A stretch of 64,000 bases of DNA from Flammeovirgaceae bacterium (GCA_016712035.1 JADJRT010000003.1:211001-275000), one strand, 5' to 3'. Positions 41,576-51,572 are shown, counted from the stretch's first letter. Program-made: numbers and translations. The notes: generated from the sequence alone by a model not told the origin.

Positions 41576-41596
41576 CCCCTCACTTCAAAAGAAATT

Positions 41597-42670
41597 ATGG
41601 CAAAAAATGATGTTAGTTCCCTACTCGGTAAAGACGCTGAATCGCTCCTTACACACAAAAGCAAAACTATTTTAAAGGAACAGCTGCACTTACCTGGTCC
41701 AGATTTCGTAGATCGTGTTTTTTCTATTTCCAACAGAAACACGCAAACCATTAGAAGCATACAAACACTTTTTGATCATGGCCGCTTGGGCGGAACGGGT
41801 TTCCTTTCCATCTTACCCATTGATCAGGGGATCGAGCACAGTGCCGGAGCTTCGTTTGCTAAAAATCCGATTTACTTTGATCCTGAAAATATTATAAAAC
41901 TTGCTATTGCCGGTGAGTGCAATGCCGTTGCTACCACATTTGGTGGATTGGCGATGATGTCACGCAAGTATGCCCATAAGATTCCATTCATCGTTAAGAT
42001 TAATCACAACGAATTACTTACCTATCCTAATCAAGCGGATCAGGTGATGTACGGTTCAGTTGAAGATGCGTGGAATTTAGGGGCTGTTGCCGTTGGAGCA
42101 ACTATCTATTTTGGGTCTGATAATTCTACGCGTCAGATTCAGGAAGTAGCACAAGCTTTCGAGCGCGCGCATGAATTGGGGATGGCAACTATTCTATGGT
42201 GTTATATCCGTAATGCCGCCTTCAAAAAAGATGGTATCGATTATCATGTGTCTGCCGACCTTACAGGACAAGCTAATCACCTGGGCGTAACTATTCAAGC
42301 GGATATTATCAAACAAAAACTAGCGGAAAACAATGGTGGTTATAAAGCTTTAAACACCGGTGGTAGCAGCTATGGTAAATTAGATGAAAGAATCTATTCT
42401 GAGCTAACATCCGACCACCCTATTGACTTATGTCGCTATCAGGTAGCGAATTGCTATATGGGTCGTGCCGGACTTATTAACTCAGGAGGAGATTCAAAAG
42501 GATCCAGTGATATGGCAGATGCAGTTCGTACAGCCGTTATTAACAAACGTGCCGGTGGCATGGGATTGATCTCTGGTCGTAAAGCATTTCAGCGCCCAAT
42601 GAAGGAGGGTGTTGAAATTCTACAGGCTATTCAAGATGTTTATCTTGATAAGACCATTGACGTAGCATAA
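41597..42670 (+). CDS. Class I fructose-bisphosphate aldolase
   Basis: Archaeal-type (DhnA/FbaB) class I fructose-bisphosphate aldolase, 357 residues. Key features are the SILPIDQGIEHSAGASF segment with the DxGxEH motif, FIVKINHNE (Lys of the Schiff-base region) and the GLISGRKAFQRPM phosphate-binding loop near the C-terminus. The reaction splits fructose-1,6-bisphosphate in glycolysis. I start at ATG 41597 because the promoter's -7 box overlaps the 24 bp upstream in frame. A 34-bp inverted repeat follows. Confidence 0.92.
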   Translation: MAKNDVSSLLGKDAESLLTHKSKTILKEQLHLPGPDFVDRVFSISNRNTQTIRSIQTLFDHGRLGGTGFLSILPIDQGIEHSAGASFAKNPIYFDPENIIKLAIAGECNAVATTFGGLAMMSRKYAHKIPFIVKINHNELLTYPNQADQVMYGSVEDAWNLGAVAVGATIYFGSDNSTRQIQEVAQAFERAHELGMATILWCYIRNAAFKKDGIDYHVSADLTGQANHLGVTIQADIIKQKLAENNGGYKALNTGGSSYGKLDERIYSELTSDHPIDLCRYQVANCYMGRAGLINSGGDSKGSSDMADAVRTAVINKRAGGMGLISGRKAFQRPMKEGVEILQAIQDVYLDKTIDVA

Positions 42671-42673
42671 ATA

Positions 42674-42751
42674 ATTTGAAGATTTGAAATTTTAGAATTT
42701 GAAGATTATACTGTTACAATCTTCAAATTCTAAAATTTCAAATCTTCAAAT
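42674..42751. repeat. Perfect 34-bp inverted repeat
   Basis: The left arm (42674-42707) and right arm (42718-42751) are exact reverse complements around a 10-nt loop. The sequence is AT-rich, with internal direct repeats of TTTGAAGATT. It has no T-tract after it. It would fold into a very stable hairpin between fba and accD. A degenerate relative is at 52108-52198. Confidence 0.85.
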
Positions 42752-42774
42752 CACTTAAATCAACAAATTAACAT

Positions 42775-43614
42775 ATGCCCTGGTTTAAACGAACTGACAA
42801 AGGAATCTTAACCCCCACCGAAGCGAAGCGCGAGGTGCCCGATGGGTTGTGGTTTAAATCACCGGGAGGCAAAATCATACACACCCGTGAGTTGAAGAGC
42901 AACGCCTATGTTGTTCCGGAGGAAGAACATCATGTTAAAATCGGCTCGCAGGAATATTTTGAGATTCTGTTTGACAACAACGAGTTTACAGAATTAGATG
43001 CCACTATGGAATCGGCCGATCCGCTTAAGTTTACCGATACCAAAGCCTATCCCAAGCGGATCAAAGAATCTCAGGCAAAAACTAGTCTAAAAGATGCCGT
43101 ACGTACTGCTTATGGTAAAATGGATGGCCTGGATATTACCATGGCCTGTATGGATTTTACTTTTATTGGTGGATCGATGGGCTCCGTTGTGGGTGAAAAA
43201 ATAGCCCGGGCTATGGACCATAGCCTTAAAACAAAAACTCCGTTTCTAATGATCTCCCGCTCGGGTGGTGCCCGCATGATGGAGGCCGGATTGTCCTTAA
43301 TGCAAATGGCCAAAACATCCGCAAAAATTGCTTTGTTGGATGAAGCCAAAGTTCCTTATATCTCCTTATTAACCGATCCTACCACGGGTGGGGTTACCGC
43401 TTCCTATGCTATGCTGGGCGATTTTAATATTGCTGAGCCGAATGCTTTAATTGGATTCGCAGGCCCCCGGGTAATTCGTGAAACGATTGGCAAAGATTTG
43501 CCTAAAGGATTTCAAAGTTCAGAGTTTGTTCTCGACCATGGATTCCTTGATTTTATTGTGGATAGAAGAAATCTAAAAAGCCGGTTGGCAACGCTGCTGA
43601 AAATGTTGCAATAA
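42775..43614 (+). CDS. accD: Acetyl-CoA carboxylase carboxyltransferase subunit beta
   Basis: Carboxyltransferase beta half of acetyl-CoA carboxylase, which makes malonyl-CoA for fatty-acid synthesis. The 279-residue protein begins MPWFKRTDKGILTPTEAKRE, with the crotonase-fold motif FLMISRSGGARMMEAGLSLM and DPTTGGVTASYAMLGD. The N-terminal zinc ribbon normally has two CxxC pairs; here the first pair reads KSPGGK and the second VVPEEEH, so no zinc-binding cysteine remains. I recall the same in some Flavobacteriia, so it may be a lineage trait. accA is not in the window. It is followed by the repeat array. Confidence 0.95.
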   Translation: MPWFKRTDKGILTPTEAKREVPDGLWFKSPGGKIIHTRELKSNAYVVPEEEHHVKIGSQEYFEILFDNNEFTELDATMESADPLKFTDTKAYPKRIKESQAKTSLKDAVRTAYGKMDGLDITMACMDFTFIGGSMGSVVGEKIARAMDHSLKTKTPFLMISRSGGARMMEAGLSLMQMAKTSAKIALLDEAKVPYISLLTDPTTGGVTASYAMLGDFNIAEPNALIGFAGPRVIRETIGKDLPKGFQSSEFVLDHGFLDFIVDRRNLKSRLATLLKMLQ

Positions 43615-43631
43615 ATTTTTTGCGACCTTAA

Positions 43632-44519
43632 TCCTGAGCGGTAGTCGTCAATACAATCAGACTAAAAAGAAATCAATAAAAACTCGCTTCATTTAAACCA
43701 GATCAGCGAAGGATCTCATTGGTGAAACCCGTTTACTTCTTAGGGGATCCTTCGCTTTTTACTGCGCTTTTCGGAATGAGTAGTTCTCTTTAATGGTCTG
43801 CTAATAACTGACTTTTTTGCGGACAGGGCCGCTCTGGATAGAGTTCGATTTTTTTTAACTCGAATCCAGAGCGGCATTCGTCAATACAATCAGACTAAAA
43901 ACAATCAATAACAACCCGCTTCATTTAAACCAGATCAGCGAAGGATCTCATTGGTGAAACCCGTTCTTAGGGATCCTTGCTTTTGCTGTTCGGAATGAGT
44001 ATTTTCTTTAATGGTCTGCTAATAACTGACTTTTTTGCGGACTGGGGCGCTCTGGATAGAGTTCGATTTTTTTTAACTTGAATCCAGAGCGGCATTCGTC
44101 AATACAATCAGACTAAAAACAAATCAATAACAACTCGCTTCATTTAAACCAGATCAGCGAAGGATCTCATTGGTGAAACCCGTTTACTTCTTAGGGGATC
44201 CTTCGCTTTTACTGCGCTTTTCGGAATGAGTAGTTCTCTTTAATGGTCTGCTAATAACTGACTTTTTGCGGACAGGGCCGCTCTGGATAGAGTTCGATTT
44301 TTTTTAACTCGAATCCAGAGCGGCATTCGTCAATACAATCAGACTAAAAACAATCAATAACAACTCGCTTCATTTAAACCAGATCAGCAAAGGATCTCAT
44401 TGGTGAAACCCGTTTACTTCTTAGGGGATCCTTCGCTTTTTACTGCGCTTTTCGAAATGAGTAGTTCTCTTTATGGTCTGCTAATAACTGACTTTTTGCG
44501 GACAGGGCCGCTCTGGATT
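43632..44519. repeat. Four-copy tandem repeat array (~218-233 bp unit)
   Basis: A near-identical unit occurs four times; the anchor sequence CGTCAATACAATCAGAC recurs at 43646, 43879, 44097 and 44328 (periods 233, 218, 231). Each unit holds two hairpins. One has arms AGCGAAGGATC / GATCCTTCGCT with a ~30-nt loop, followed by T-rich sequence. The second is formed by GCCGCTCTGGAT ... ATCCAGAGCGGC plus an inner GAGTT / AACTC pair around a T8 tract. Copy 2 is shortened; copy 4 stops within the first arm of the second hairpin. No open frame crosses the units. It fills the space between accD and the Sus operon terminator. Confidence 0.9.
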
Positions 44520-44540
44520 GGGCGATACGGGAGGCTCAAG

Positions 44541-44571
44541 GAAAAAAAGGCTGCCCTTTTCGGGGCAGCCT
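44541..44571 (-). terminator. Terminator of the SusCD operon
   Basis: On the minus strand, a 9-bp GC-rich stem (arms 44548-44556 and 44563-44571) is followed by a T-run (the A-run at 44542-44548 on the plus strand). Confidence 0.8.
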
Positions 44572-44594
44572 CTTAACAAAGTATTATCTAAATA

Positions 44595-46416
44595 TTAATT
44601 CATAACAACACCTGCCAGCACTAACGAATTAGGGCTCGTATTACCGGTGCTACTTACAAAGTACATATAGATATCAAACGTACCATTAGCCGTAAACGGT
44701 GTGAAGTTTCACCCTTGCGGTTGTTGAACCTGAAGCTTTGGAGTTTGTAATTGTTCCAAAACCATTATAAACCTTGTTGGTTAAACCAGTAACGTCACGT
44801 ACAGCTTGCACAGGAGCTGTAGACCCAGCCGTTACCGCTACCCAGAACCAAGTACCACTGGTTGAAGAACCACTAAAGGCAGTCTGAGCAATACTCCACT
44901 GCAATTGAGTTCCTAAATCAGCCGTAAAAGTTGCTGTCGGTGCAGGTACTACCCCTGACACATTGATTGCCAAGCCTGCATCCGCTACAGTATTGCCGGC
45001 ATCATTCAGGAAGGTTGGACTGATTCCTGCAAAAGCATTGCCCGCCAAATCCTTACCGCCAGTTACGGCAACAGTTACATCACCATGTGTATTATCAAAA
45101 GGAGCACTGCTGTCTTTCCATAGATACAGATAAGTAGCCGATAATCCATTGGCAGCAAGTGTCATGGAAGTAGCCGCTAAATCATCCAATCCCTGCTGAC
45201 CTGTAATGCTAACCTTAAGAGCATTGGCAGCCGTTGCACTCATGGCCTCATTAAAGTCAAGTGTCAAAAGCGTAGCCTGACCTCTTCCTACTCGGGTTGG
45301 TGAGAATGTCGCTGCTTTAACCAATATTGGAGCCTGATTATCCACATTCAACGTAGTGGTAGATGCGACCTGCGTTAAACCACCGGCTGGCGCAGCACCA
45401 GTTGATACCGCACCGGAAGTACCTACTGTAACTGTACCTGTGTAACCCGCAGGAGCTGTGTACTCAACCGTAAACTTGGTTGTAGAACCAGCTACCGGAG
45501 TCAAAGGACCTAAGGTACCTGGACCTGTAAGCGCGACTACAGGTGCGGTAGCAATCGACTTGTCGTAAGTAATGGTTACTGTAGTCTTATCGCCATCCTT
45601 AAGGAATGCCTTAGCACTTGTCTCTCTCGTGTAAGTAGCTTTTGGATTGAAAACGCTTTTGTTTACTCTCCACTGACCCAAACAGTTAATACCCACTGTT
45701 TCCTGACAAACGGAAGCACTCCATGAACCGTAACCTTTACCATCATCGCCAACCAATCTCCAACGTAACACAAACTGGTCAGCGGCTAAAGTCACGTTAC
45801 CCGCTGTAAGGGTAACGGTGCGGCTGCTTAAAAAGCGTTTGGTGGAGACCGTACGATCCGTTTTGGTAATGGCAGCAGCTTCCGCTGAGAATATACCTTC
45901 TTCCGTACCATCATCATCATAATCCCAGGTCTGATCTTTGAACAGTTCAAACATATCCGATGGTGTGATCGTAAGGTCTATCGGAGCCCGTGCACCCGTT
46001 GGGGTTACAGACTTCCAGAATTTTCCTTCCGGATACGATGGCCCTTTTGAAGGACCACCATGGTCTGCAATCAACGGATTGCGATCAGCATCTGAATAGG
46101 TTTCGTTATAAGCAACGTACAATTCGATGGAGGCAATGTTCACGCGGTCGTCATAAGACACCCACTGCAACTTGTAATTGATGCCATTCGCCTGATTGTT
46201 CTCATCAAAGAAAGTTGCGGCATCCACTGCGGACTGACTATAAAAAGCGGTTGCCGTTGGCAACAAGGTAGTTCCATCAACCAAGGAAACAAATTGTCCT
46301 AACCCGCTGGCACCTCCATTCGGTTCAATATACGGACTAAGCGAATCGTCTTTACACCCAATAGCCAGCCCGATTAAGGTGGCTGAGGTTAAAAATATTT
46401 TATTAAATCTTTTCAT
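44595..46416 (-). CDS. SusE-like lipoprotein with Ig-like repeats (frameshift near end)
   Basis: Third gene of the Sus operon, about 606 residues after repair. The signal FLTSATLIGLAIGC gives a lipoprotein (Cys ~21). It contains several Ig-like or beta-sandwich segments, visible as repeats ending in VDNQAPILV, FSPTRVGRGQATLLTLDFNE and VTGGKDLAGNAFAG, a pattern of Big_5-type domains. I start at ATG 46416; 46425 in frame is possible. One extra base near 44695 truncates the end; removing it extends the protein through VKFTPFTANGTFDIYMY to TAA 44595. It probably binds ligand at the cell surface with SusCD. Confidence 0.7.
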
Positions 46417-46428
46417 GTTTATCACAGA

Positions 46429-48171
46429 TTAGAACTTGAACTTAAGAACATCCCAAAAAACCGCATCCTGATCAAAAACTGTTTCGCGTTGCGCATCAGT
46501 TACTGATTGGTTCAAGGTCAGATCATCCAATGAATACGGTAACCGCAATGCAAACTGACGCACGCGTTGGATAGGCGGCATGATATCGGTTGGAAAGCCC
46601 GTTCTGCGGAAGCCATTGTAAATCTCAAAGCCATTACCCAGGTTTGAAAACCAGGCTTGCTTAAACATTATGTTTAACTTCGCATTATTGTCGGTAGCCG
46701 CATCCCATTTACCTAACCAAAGACTTACGTAATTTTCTACGGAGGCGGAGGAAGGCGTTACTGATACCGCATCAAGGGCACGTCCGAAGGCAACTACTTT
46801 AGCAATGTGTTCGCGAATTGCAGCTTCGAAAAGTACTTTCGCATTGTCAGCTGTACCCGCAACCTGGCCGGTTAAAATAGCTTCGATGCGATAGAATTTA
46901 ACCATGGTTGCGGTAATCATAGGGAAAATACCATTTCCAAAGGCATTATTTGAGCGTACCGCACGTAAGGCAGAACCAGCAGAGTTAAATCCACCATCAT
47001 CATAGTAGCCACCGGCAGGGTAAACGCCCGGAGCAGTTCTAAGTGAACCATCCAACGGCACACCAGCACGGTCACCACGGTCGCGGCCAAAAATACCAGC
47101 CAAATAAGCATTATCAGCAGCAGTTGGAGGATTCGAAATCCGACCAGCAGCCTGCAGTTCAGCGCGGGTATTAAAGGTTCCTGTATTCAATACGATATAG
47201 CCATACTTACAACCCACAGTTTGTGTACAAGGGGCCGTTGAACGCTCTGTAGGATCATCAAAGTTTAGAATCTTAGTCGTCTGACGTTTGAAATAGAATG
47301 GGAAGCGAGGATCTCCATCGCGAAACATTTCATACATCATTTGCTGACTCATATAGTTATAACCATTTTCTGCACCGGTGTAGGCATTTTGATACCAAGG
47401 GTGGCGGTTATCCGGATTCAGCGTTTTACCAAATTGAAACTGCCAGTCGTCTGCAGTAGTAGCAATTAAAGGTTGACCCAATACCGCAGCGATGGCTGCT
47501 TTATTGTCCCGAACCTTACTGGTTTGCATCAACAATTTCAATTTCAAAGAATTAGCTGCCGCAATCCACTTAGTGCGACTGCCACCATACATGGCGTCAC
47601 CAGAGGCCATATTGGTAGGATCGACAGCGGCCAGATTTACAAGAGCAGCATCGATTAGCGCGAAACAATCATCGTAAATTGCAGATCCACCATCATAAAC
47701 CGGGTTACGGTTAGGGTCAGCCAGATTGTTACCATTCCAGGCTTCGAAATAGGGAACATCGCCCCACAAATCAACCAGCAAACTGCTATAATAAGCCTTT
47801 AACACCTGCGCAACACCCAAATAACCCGGAAGATTTCCGGCATTGGTAGTGAACTTGATCACTTCATCAAGATCCTTCAGTGAGCCTGTGTACAAGTTTG
47901 CCCATAGGCCGGTATAACTGGTAACGGATAAGTTGAAGTCGTCAGCCGAAGCGATGGCTCCCACAAAACCATGTGAATTAGAATTAACACCGCCTGCAAA
48001 GTTGGCAGAAGCATTGTACATCACAGAGGGTAATAATAAATCGGGCGTAACCGCAGTCGGGTTATTCGGATCGGTGTTAATATCCAGATCGAATATATCG
48101 CAACTCGTTACTACAAACAGCACCAAAAGAATGGCTGCTATTTTTCTAAAACGATATTTTATAAGATTCAT
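46429..48171 (-). CDS. SusD/RagB-family nutrient-binding lipoprotein
   Basis: Surface lipoprotein that forms a lid on the SusC channel. The signal IAAILLVLFVVTSC gives a lipid anchor. DIFDLDINTDPNNPTAVTPD follows, then helices typical of the SusD TPR-like core (YLGVAQVLKAYYSSLLVDLWGD). It matches the SusD_2 style subfamily, about 580 residues. I start at ATG 48171 (MNLIKYRF) though 48183 is possible. It is 9-20 bp after susC and 12 bp before the next gene, so the three form one operon. Substrate is unknown; no glycosidase or peptidase is nearby to hint at it. Confidence 0.9.
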   Translation of the reverse strand: MNLIKYRFRKIAAILLVLFVVTSCDIFDLDINTDPNNPTAVTPDLLLPSVMYNASANFAGGVNSNSHGFVGAIASADDFNLSVTSYTGLWANLYTGSLKDLDEVIKFTTNAGNLPGYLGVAQVLKAYYSSLLVDLWGDVPYFEAWNGNNLADPNRNPVYDGGSAIYDDCFALIDAALVNLAAVDPTNMASGDAMYGGSRTKWIAAANSLKLKLLMQTSKVRDNKAAIAAVLGQPLIATTADDWQFQFGKTLNPDNRHPWYQNAYTGAENGYNYMSQQMMYEMFRDGDPRFPFYFKRQTTKILNFDDPTERSTAPCTQTVGCKYGYIVLNTGTFNTRAELQAAGRISNPPTAADNAYLAGIFGRDRGDRAGVPLDGSLRTAPGVYPAGGYYDDGGFNSAGSALRAVRSNNAFGNGIFPMITATMVKFYRIEAILTGQVAGTADNAKVLFEAAIREHIAKVVAFGRALDAVSVTPSSASVENYVSLWLGKWDAATDNNAKLNIMFKQAWFSNLGNGFEIYNGFRRTGFPTDIMPPIQRVRQFALRLPYSLDDLTLNQSVTDAQRETVFDQDAVFWDVLKFKF

Positions 48172-48191
48172 TCTTGTAATCATTTAAGTTA

Positions 48192-51100
48192 TTAGAAAGT
48201 AAGATACAGGTTGAATCCGTAGCGTCTTGTAGTAGGTGTAGCACCCACTTCAAAACCCTGTACGTTAGAATCAGCCGTAGTTGCCAATACTTCAGGATCC
48301 AGATTTAAGCCTTCCAATACGTTAGGCGCTTTCCACCACAGGTTACGACCTGATACAGAGAAACGTGCTGTTCCGAATGGAGTCTTGCTTAGGATATTTT
48401 TAGGAAGACTGTAGCCTAATGAAATTTCGCGTAAGCGGATGGTCGTTCCATCATAAATACTTACTTCATCAGCACCATACGCTCCAAAACCATCACTAAA
48501 GTGGTAGTCAAAAGCACTTACACTTGTCGAGTTAGGAACCTTCTGGCCATTTTCATCCAAAATTGCAACGCCAACAGGATCGCCATTAGCATTTGTTGTA
48601 AAGTCGGCAGGATCGCCATAAACACCTGGCGTTGTGCGTAAGCCTTCACGATCTAATTGCGAAGCTAACTGGCCACGTAAGAATAATGAAGCCGCAGTAA
48701 CTGAGTAGAAGTCACCCCCCTGTTTCCAATCTAAGAGCGCAGAAAGGGTAATGCCTTTCCACATGAATGTATTGGTAACACCCAAGGTGAAATCAGGAAG
48801 CGGATTTCCGATAATGCCTGCATCCGGATAGGTATAAGGAAGACCGGTTGCCTCTTGAATCAACAAGTTACCTTCTTCATCACGGGCATTGCTGGTTCCG
48901 TAAATCTGAGCATAGGGCTGGCCTTTGCGGTGTACGTTCTGAAGTACTCCGCTGTTACCACCACCCACACCGCCAATCAACAACTCACCGGCAGGACCTG
49001 CATCCAATACTTCCGAACGAATGCGGGTATAGGCTGCATTAAGATCCCACTGGAATCCGTTGGTAAGCTTTAGAACAGTAGCGGTTAAGCCAATCTCCCA
49101 ACCCCGGTTCTCAATTTCACCCACGTTGGTAGTCGCTGAAGTAAAGCCTGAAGAAGGCGATACCCGTACCGGAATGATCTGATCCAATGAGTTACGCTTG
49201 AACCAGGTGATATCCAATCCAATCCGATCGTTCTTTGTGCGGAATTCACCACCAAATTCAAGTTCCTTGGTGGTTTCATTTACCAGATCAAGGTTACCCA
49301 CGGTGTTACCCAAAGTAGCTCTTCGGTAAACGCCTTGAGAAAATCCACCATTCAATGGCGTAGTTACTGAATATACTGTGTTTGTCAGGTAAGGATCTGC
49401 TTCGCGACCTACAATGGTGTAGGCAGCACGTACTTTAGCAAGACTAAATATGTTATCCAAGGCATCAGTAGCATCCGTGATCACGAAAGCCAAGCTGGCT
49501 CCTGGATAGAAGAAGCTTCTGTTTTCTGCTGGCAAGGTAGAGGCCCAGTCATTTCTCATTACAATACTTAAGTTCAAGTACTTCTTATAGGAGAAAGAAA
49601 GATCTGCGTACGCTCCAATCAATCTTCTTAAACGCTTATAGTCAATCAAGTTGACTTGAGTAGCCGTATTGCGCAAGGTATAAAGACCTGGCACGATAAA
49701 ATCAGTTCCCTGATCAGCATTGGTTGAGTACTGACGCTCGTTGGCATTACCACCAAAAATTCCGCGGAAAGAAATATCTTCATTGATATCTTTCGTTACT
49801 GTGAAAATTAAGTTGTAATCCATTTCCAGGTTATTAAGATCCTGCAAGAAAATCTGACCGGCAGGAATTGATGCACCACCCGCACGGGTAACGCTTCTGC
49901 GAGCCTCTGAGTAAGTATTAACACCTCCCTTAAAAGTAACATTCAACCAATCCTGAATATCGTAGCCAAAGGTCATGTTACCATAAGCACGATTTACCTT
50001 ACTGTTGTATAAGTTATACTTCGCTGTCCAGATTGGGTTATCCAAAGCGCGGTAGAACACGTTGTTTCCGTTAATTGGGTTTTCTGAAGGATAAGGAATA
50101 CCTTCTGGGTTGCTTGAATTCAAGTCATAATTTCTTGGTAGATAAAAAAGACGAGAGAACAAAGAACCTTCTGAACCACCTGAGTAGTCAGAATAAATAG
50201 AAGGCCCTACGTTGGGAGTTTGCTGGGTGGTATTTACATACGTCATAGACCCAGAAATAAACAATCCGTTATCCAATTGACCCGAGCCACCAAAGTTTAT
50301 GCTGGTACGGCCGGCTTCAGAATTAGGAACGATACCTTCATTGGTCATTCTTGAAACCCCACCACTCACAGCTACTTTATCGTTGCTACTGCTTACGGTT
50401 AAGGCATTTTCAAATACACGACCTGTGTTGAAAAAACCACCTACAATATCATAAGGACGCAAAACAACAGGAAGCGGATCGTCTAGTGAACCATTGCCGT
50501 TAACATCCGTAGTTGCCATTAGTTCAGGAAAAGCGGCCTGATAGCCCTGTCCAATACCATATCCATTACCTGTGATTGGGTGCGGTACAGTGCCTTCCGG
50601 ATATCCTGGAGAATACGTTTTTGAATAGCGTTGCGTACCACCGTGGTATTGCTGATTCAATTGATCAACATACTCAGGGAAAGGCGCGCCCCAGTTACCA
50701 ATAAATCCACCATTGTAGTTCTGGTTAGAACCCTGGGTGTAAACGTCCTGATAATCTGGAAGACCGGAAATCTCTTCAAAGTTCATTGAACTGTTGAAAG
50801 AAACCTCTAATCCTTTCTTAGAACCTTTTTTGCCAGCTTTGGTAGTAACCACCACAACCCCATTGGTTGCACGTGAACCATAAAGCGCAGCAGCAGCAGC
50901 ACCTTTTAATACCGTGATCGATTCGATGTTGTTGGGGTCAAGGTCAAACGCACGGTTTGAGAACTGAGTACCCCGGGCAGCACCGAATACGTCATCATTA
51001 ACTCCGTTATCGAACGGAATACCATCTACAATAAATAGTGGCTGGGTATTACCCGTTAACGAAGAAAATCCACGAATGTTAATACGGGTTGATTGACCCG

Positions 51101-51572
51101 GTGCACCACCTGAACCGGTGATATTTACACCCGGCATTTTGCCCTGAAGCGCACGAAGCGGATCGGGCTCAGAGCGCTGCTGCATCGCAGAACCAGAAAC
51201 ACTTGCTACCGAGTAGCCAAGAGCCTTCTTCTCACGCTCAAGACCTAATGAGGTAACAACAACTTCTGATAGTTGCTGAACATCCAAGCCCAGGCCAATG
51301 TCTACAGTAGACCGTTCGCCAATGGCGACTTCCTGAGTTTGAAGACCAATAAATGAAAACACCAGGCTACCCCCTGTAGCTGGCACGGTAAGTCTATAGT
51401 TACCATCGACATCGGTAACCGTTCCGTTGGTAGTTCCTTTTAGAACCACATTCACTCCTGGTAATGTAGAGCCATCTTCCGATGACGTTACTTTACCCGA
51501 CACCACTCGCTCTTGAGCTAAGGCACTTAGCGCAATCACAAATGAGAAGCATAACAGTAAAAACTTCTTCAT
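48192..51572 (-). CDS. SusC/RagA-family TonB-linked outer membrane protein
   Basis: TonB-dependent importer of 1126 residues. A signal peptide (MKKFLLLCFSFVIALSALAQ) is followed by a CarboxypepD_reg-like domain (about 20-100: VSGKVTSSEDGSTLPGVNV), the plug domain (ALGYSVASVSGSAMQ, then GVNITGSGGAPGQSTRINIR) and a large beta barrel ending in YGFNLYLTF. The final aromatic residue is the BAM signal. It pairs with the SusD lipoprotein downstream. The frame is fully intact over 3.4 kb, in contrast to its broken neighbours elsewhere. Confidence 0.95.
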   Translation of the reverse strand: MKKFLLLCFSFVIALSALAQERVVSGKVTSSEDGSTLPGVNVVLKGTTNGTVTDVDGNYRLTVPATGGSLVFSFIGLQTQEVAIGERSTVDIGLGLDVQQLSEVVVTSLGLEREKKALGYSVASVSGSAMQQRSEPDPLRALQGKMPGVNITGSGGAPGQSTRINIRGFSSLTGNTQPLFIVDGIPFDNGVNDDVFGAARGTQFSNRAFDLDPNNIESITVLKGAAAAALYGSRATNGVVVVTTKAGKKGSKKGLEVSFNSSMNFEEISGLPDYQDVYTQGSNQNYNGGFIGNWGAPFPEYVDQLNQQYHGGTQRYSKTYSPGYPEGTVPHPITGNGYGIGQGYQAAFPELMATTDVNGNGSLDDPLPVVLRPYDIVGGFFNTGRVFENALTVSSSNDKVAVSGGVSRMTNEGIVPNSEAGRTSINFGGSGQLDNGLFISGSMTYVNTTQQTPNVGPSIYSDYSGGSEGSLFSRLFYLPRNYDLNSSNPEGIPYPSENPINGNNVFYRALDNPIWTAKYNLYNSKVNRAYGNMTFGYDIQDWLNVTFKGGVNTYSEARRSVTRAGGASIPAGQIFLQDLNNLEMDYNLIFTVTKDINEDISFRGIFGGNANERQYSTNADQGTDFIVPGLYTLRNTATQVNLIDYKRLRRLIGAYADLSFSYKKYLNLSIVMRNDWASTLPAENRSFFYPGASLAFVITDATDALDNIFSLAKVRAAYTIVGREADPYLTNTVYSVTTPLNGGFSQGVYRRATLGNTVGNLDLVNETTKELEFGGEFRTKNDRIGLDITWFKRNSLDQIIPVRVSPSSGFTSATTNVGEIENRGWEIGLTATVLKLTNGFQWDLNAAYTRIRSEVLDAGPAGELLIGGVGGGNSGVLQNVHRKGQPYAQIYGTSNARDEEGNLLIQEATGLPYTYPDAGIIGNPLPDFTLGVTNTFMWKGITLSALLDWKQGGDFYSVTAASLFLRGQLASQLDREGLRTTPGVYGDPADFTTNANGDPVGVAILDENGQKVPNSTSVSAFDYHFSDGFGAYGADEVSIYDGTTIRLREISLGYSLPKNILSKTPFGTARFSVSGRNLWWKAPNVLEGLNLDPEVLATTADSNVQGFEVGATPTTRRYGFNLYLTF

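Noticed and set aside
44280..44325. tRNA-like element in the repeat (TTCGA ... CTCGAATCC)
   Set aside because: No acceptor stem, D-arm or anticodon arm can be formed; it is the T-rich hairpin loop of the repeat.
43632..44519. CRISPR array
   Set aside because: The repeats are ~225 bp with conserved sequence throughout, no short repeats with unique spacers, and no cas genes nearby.
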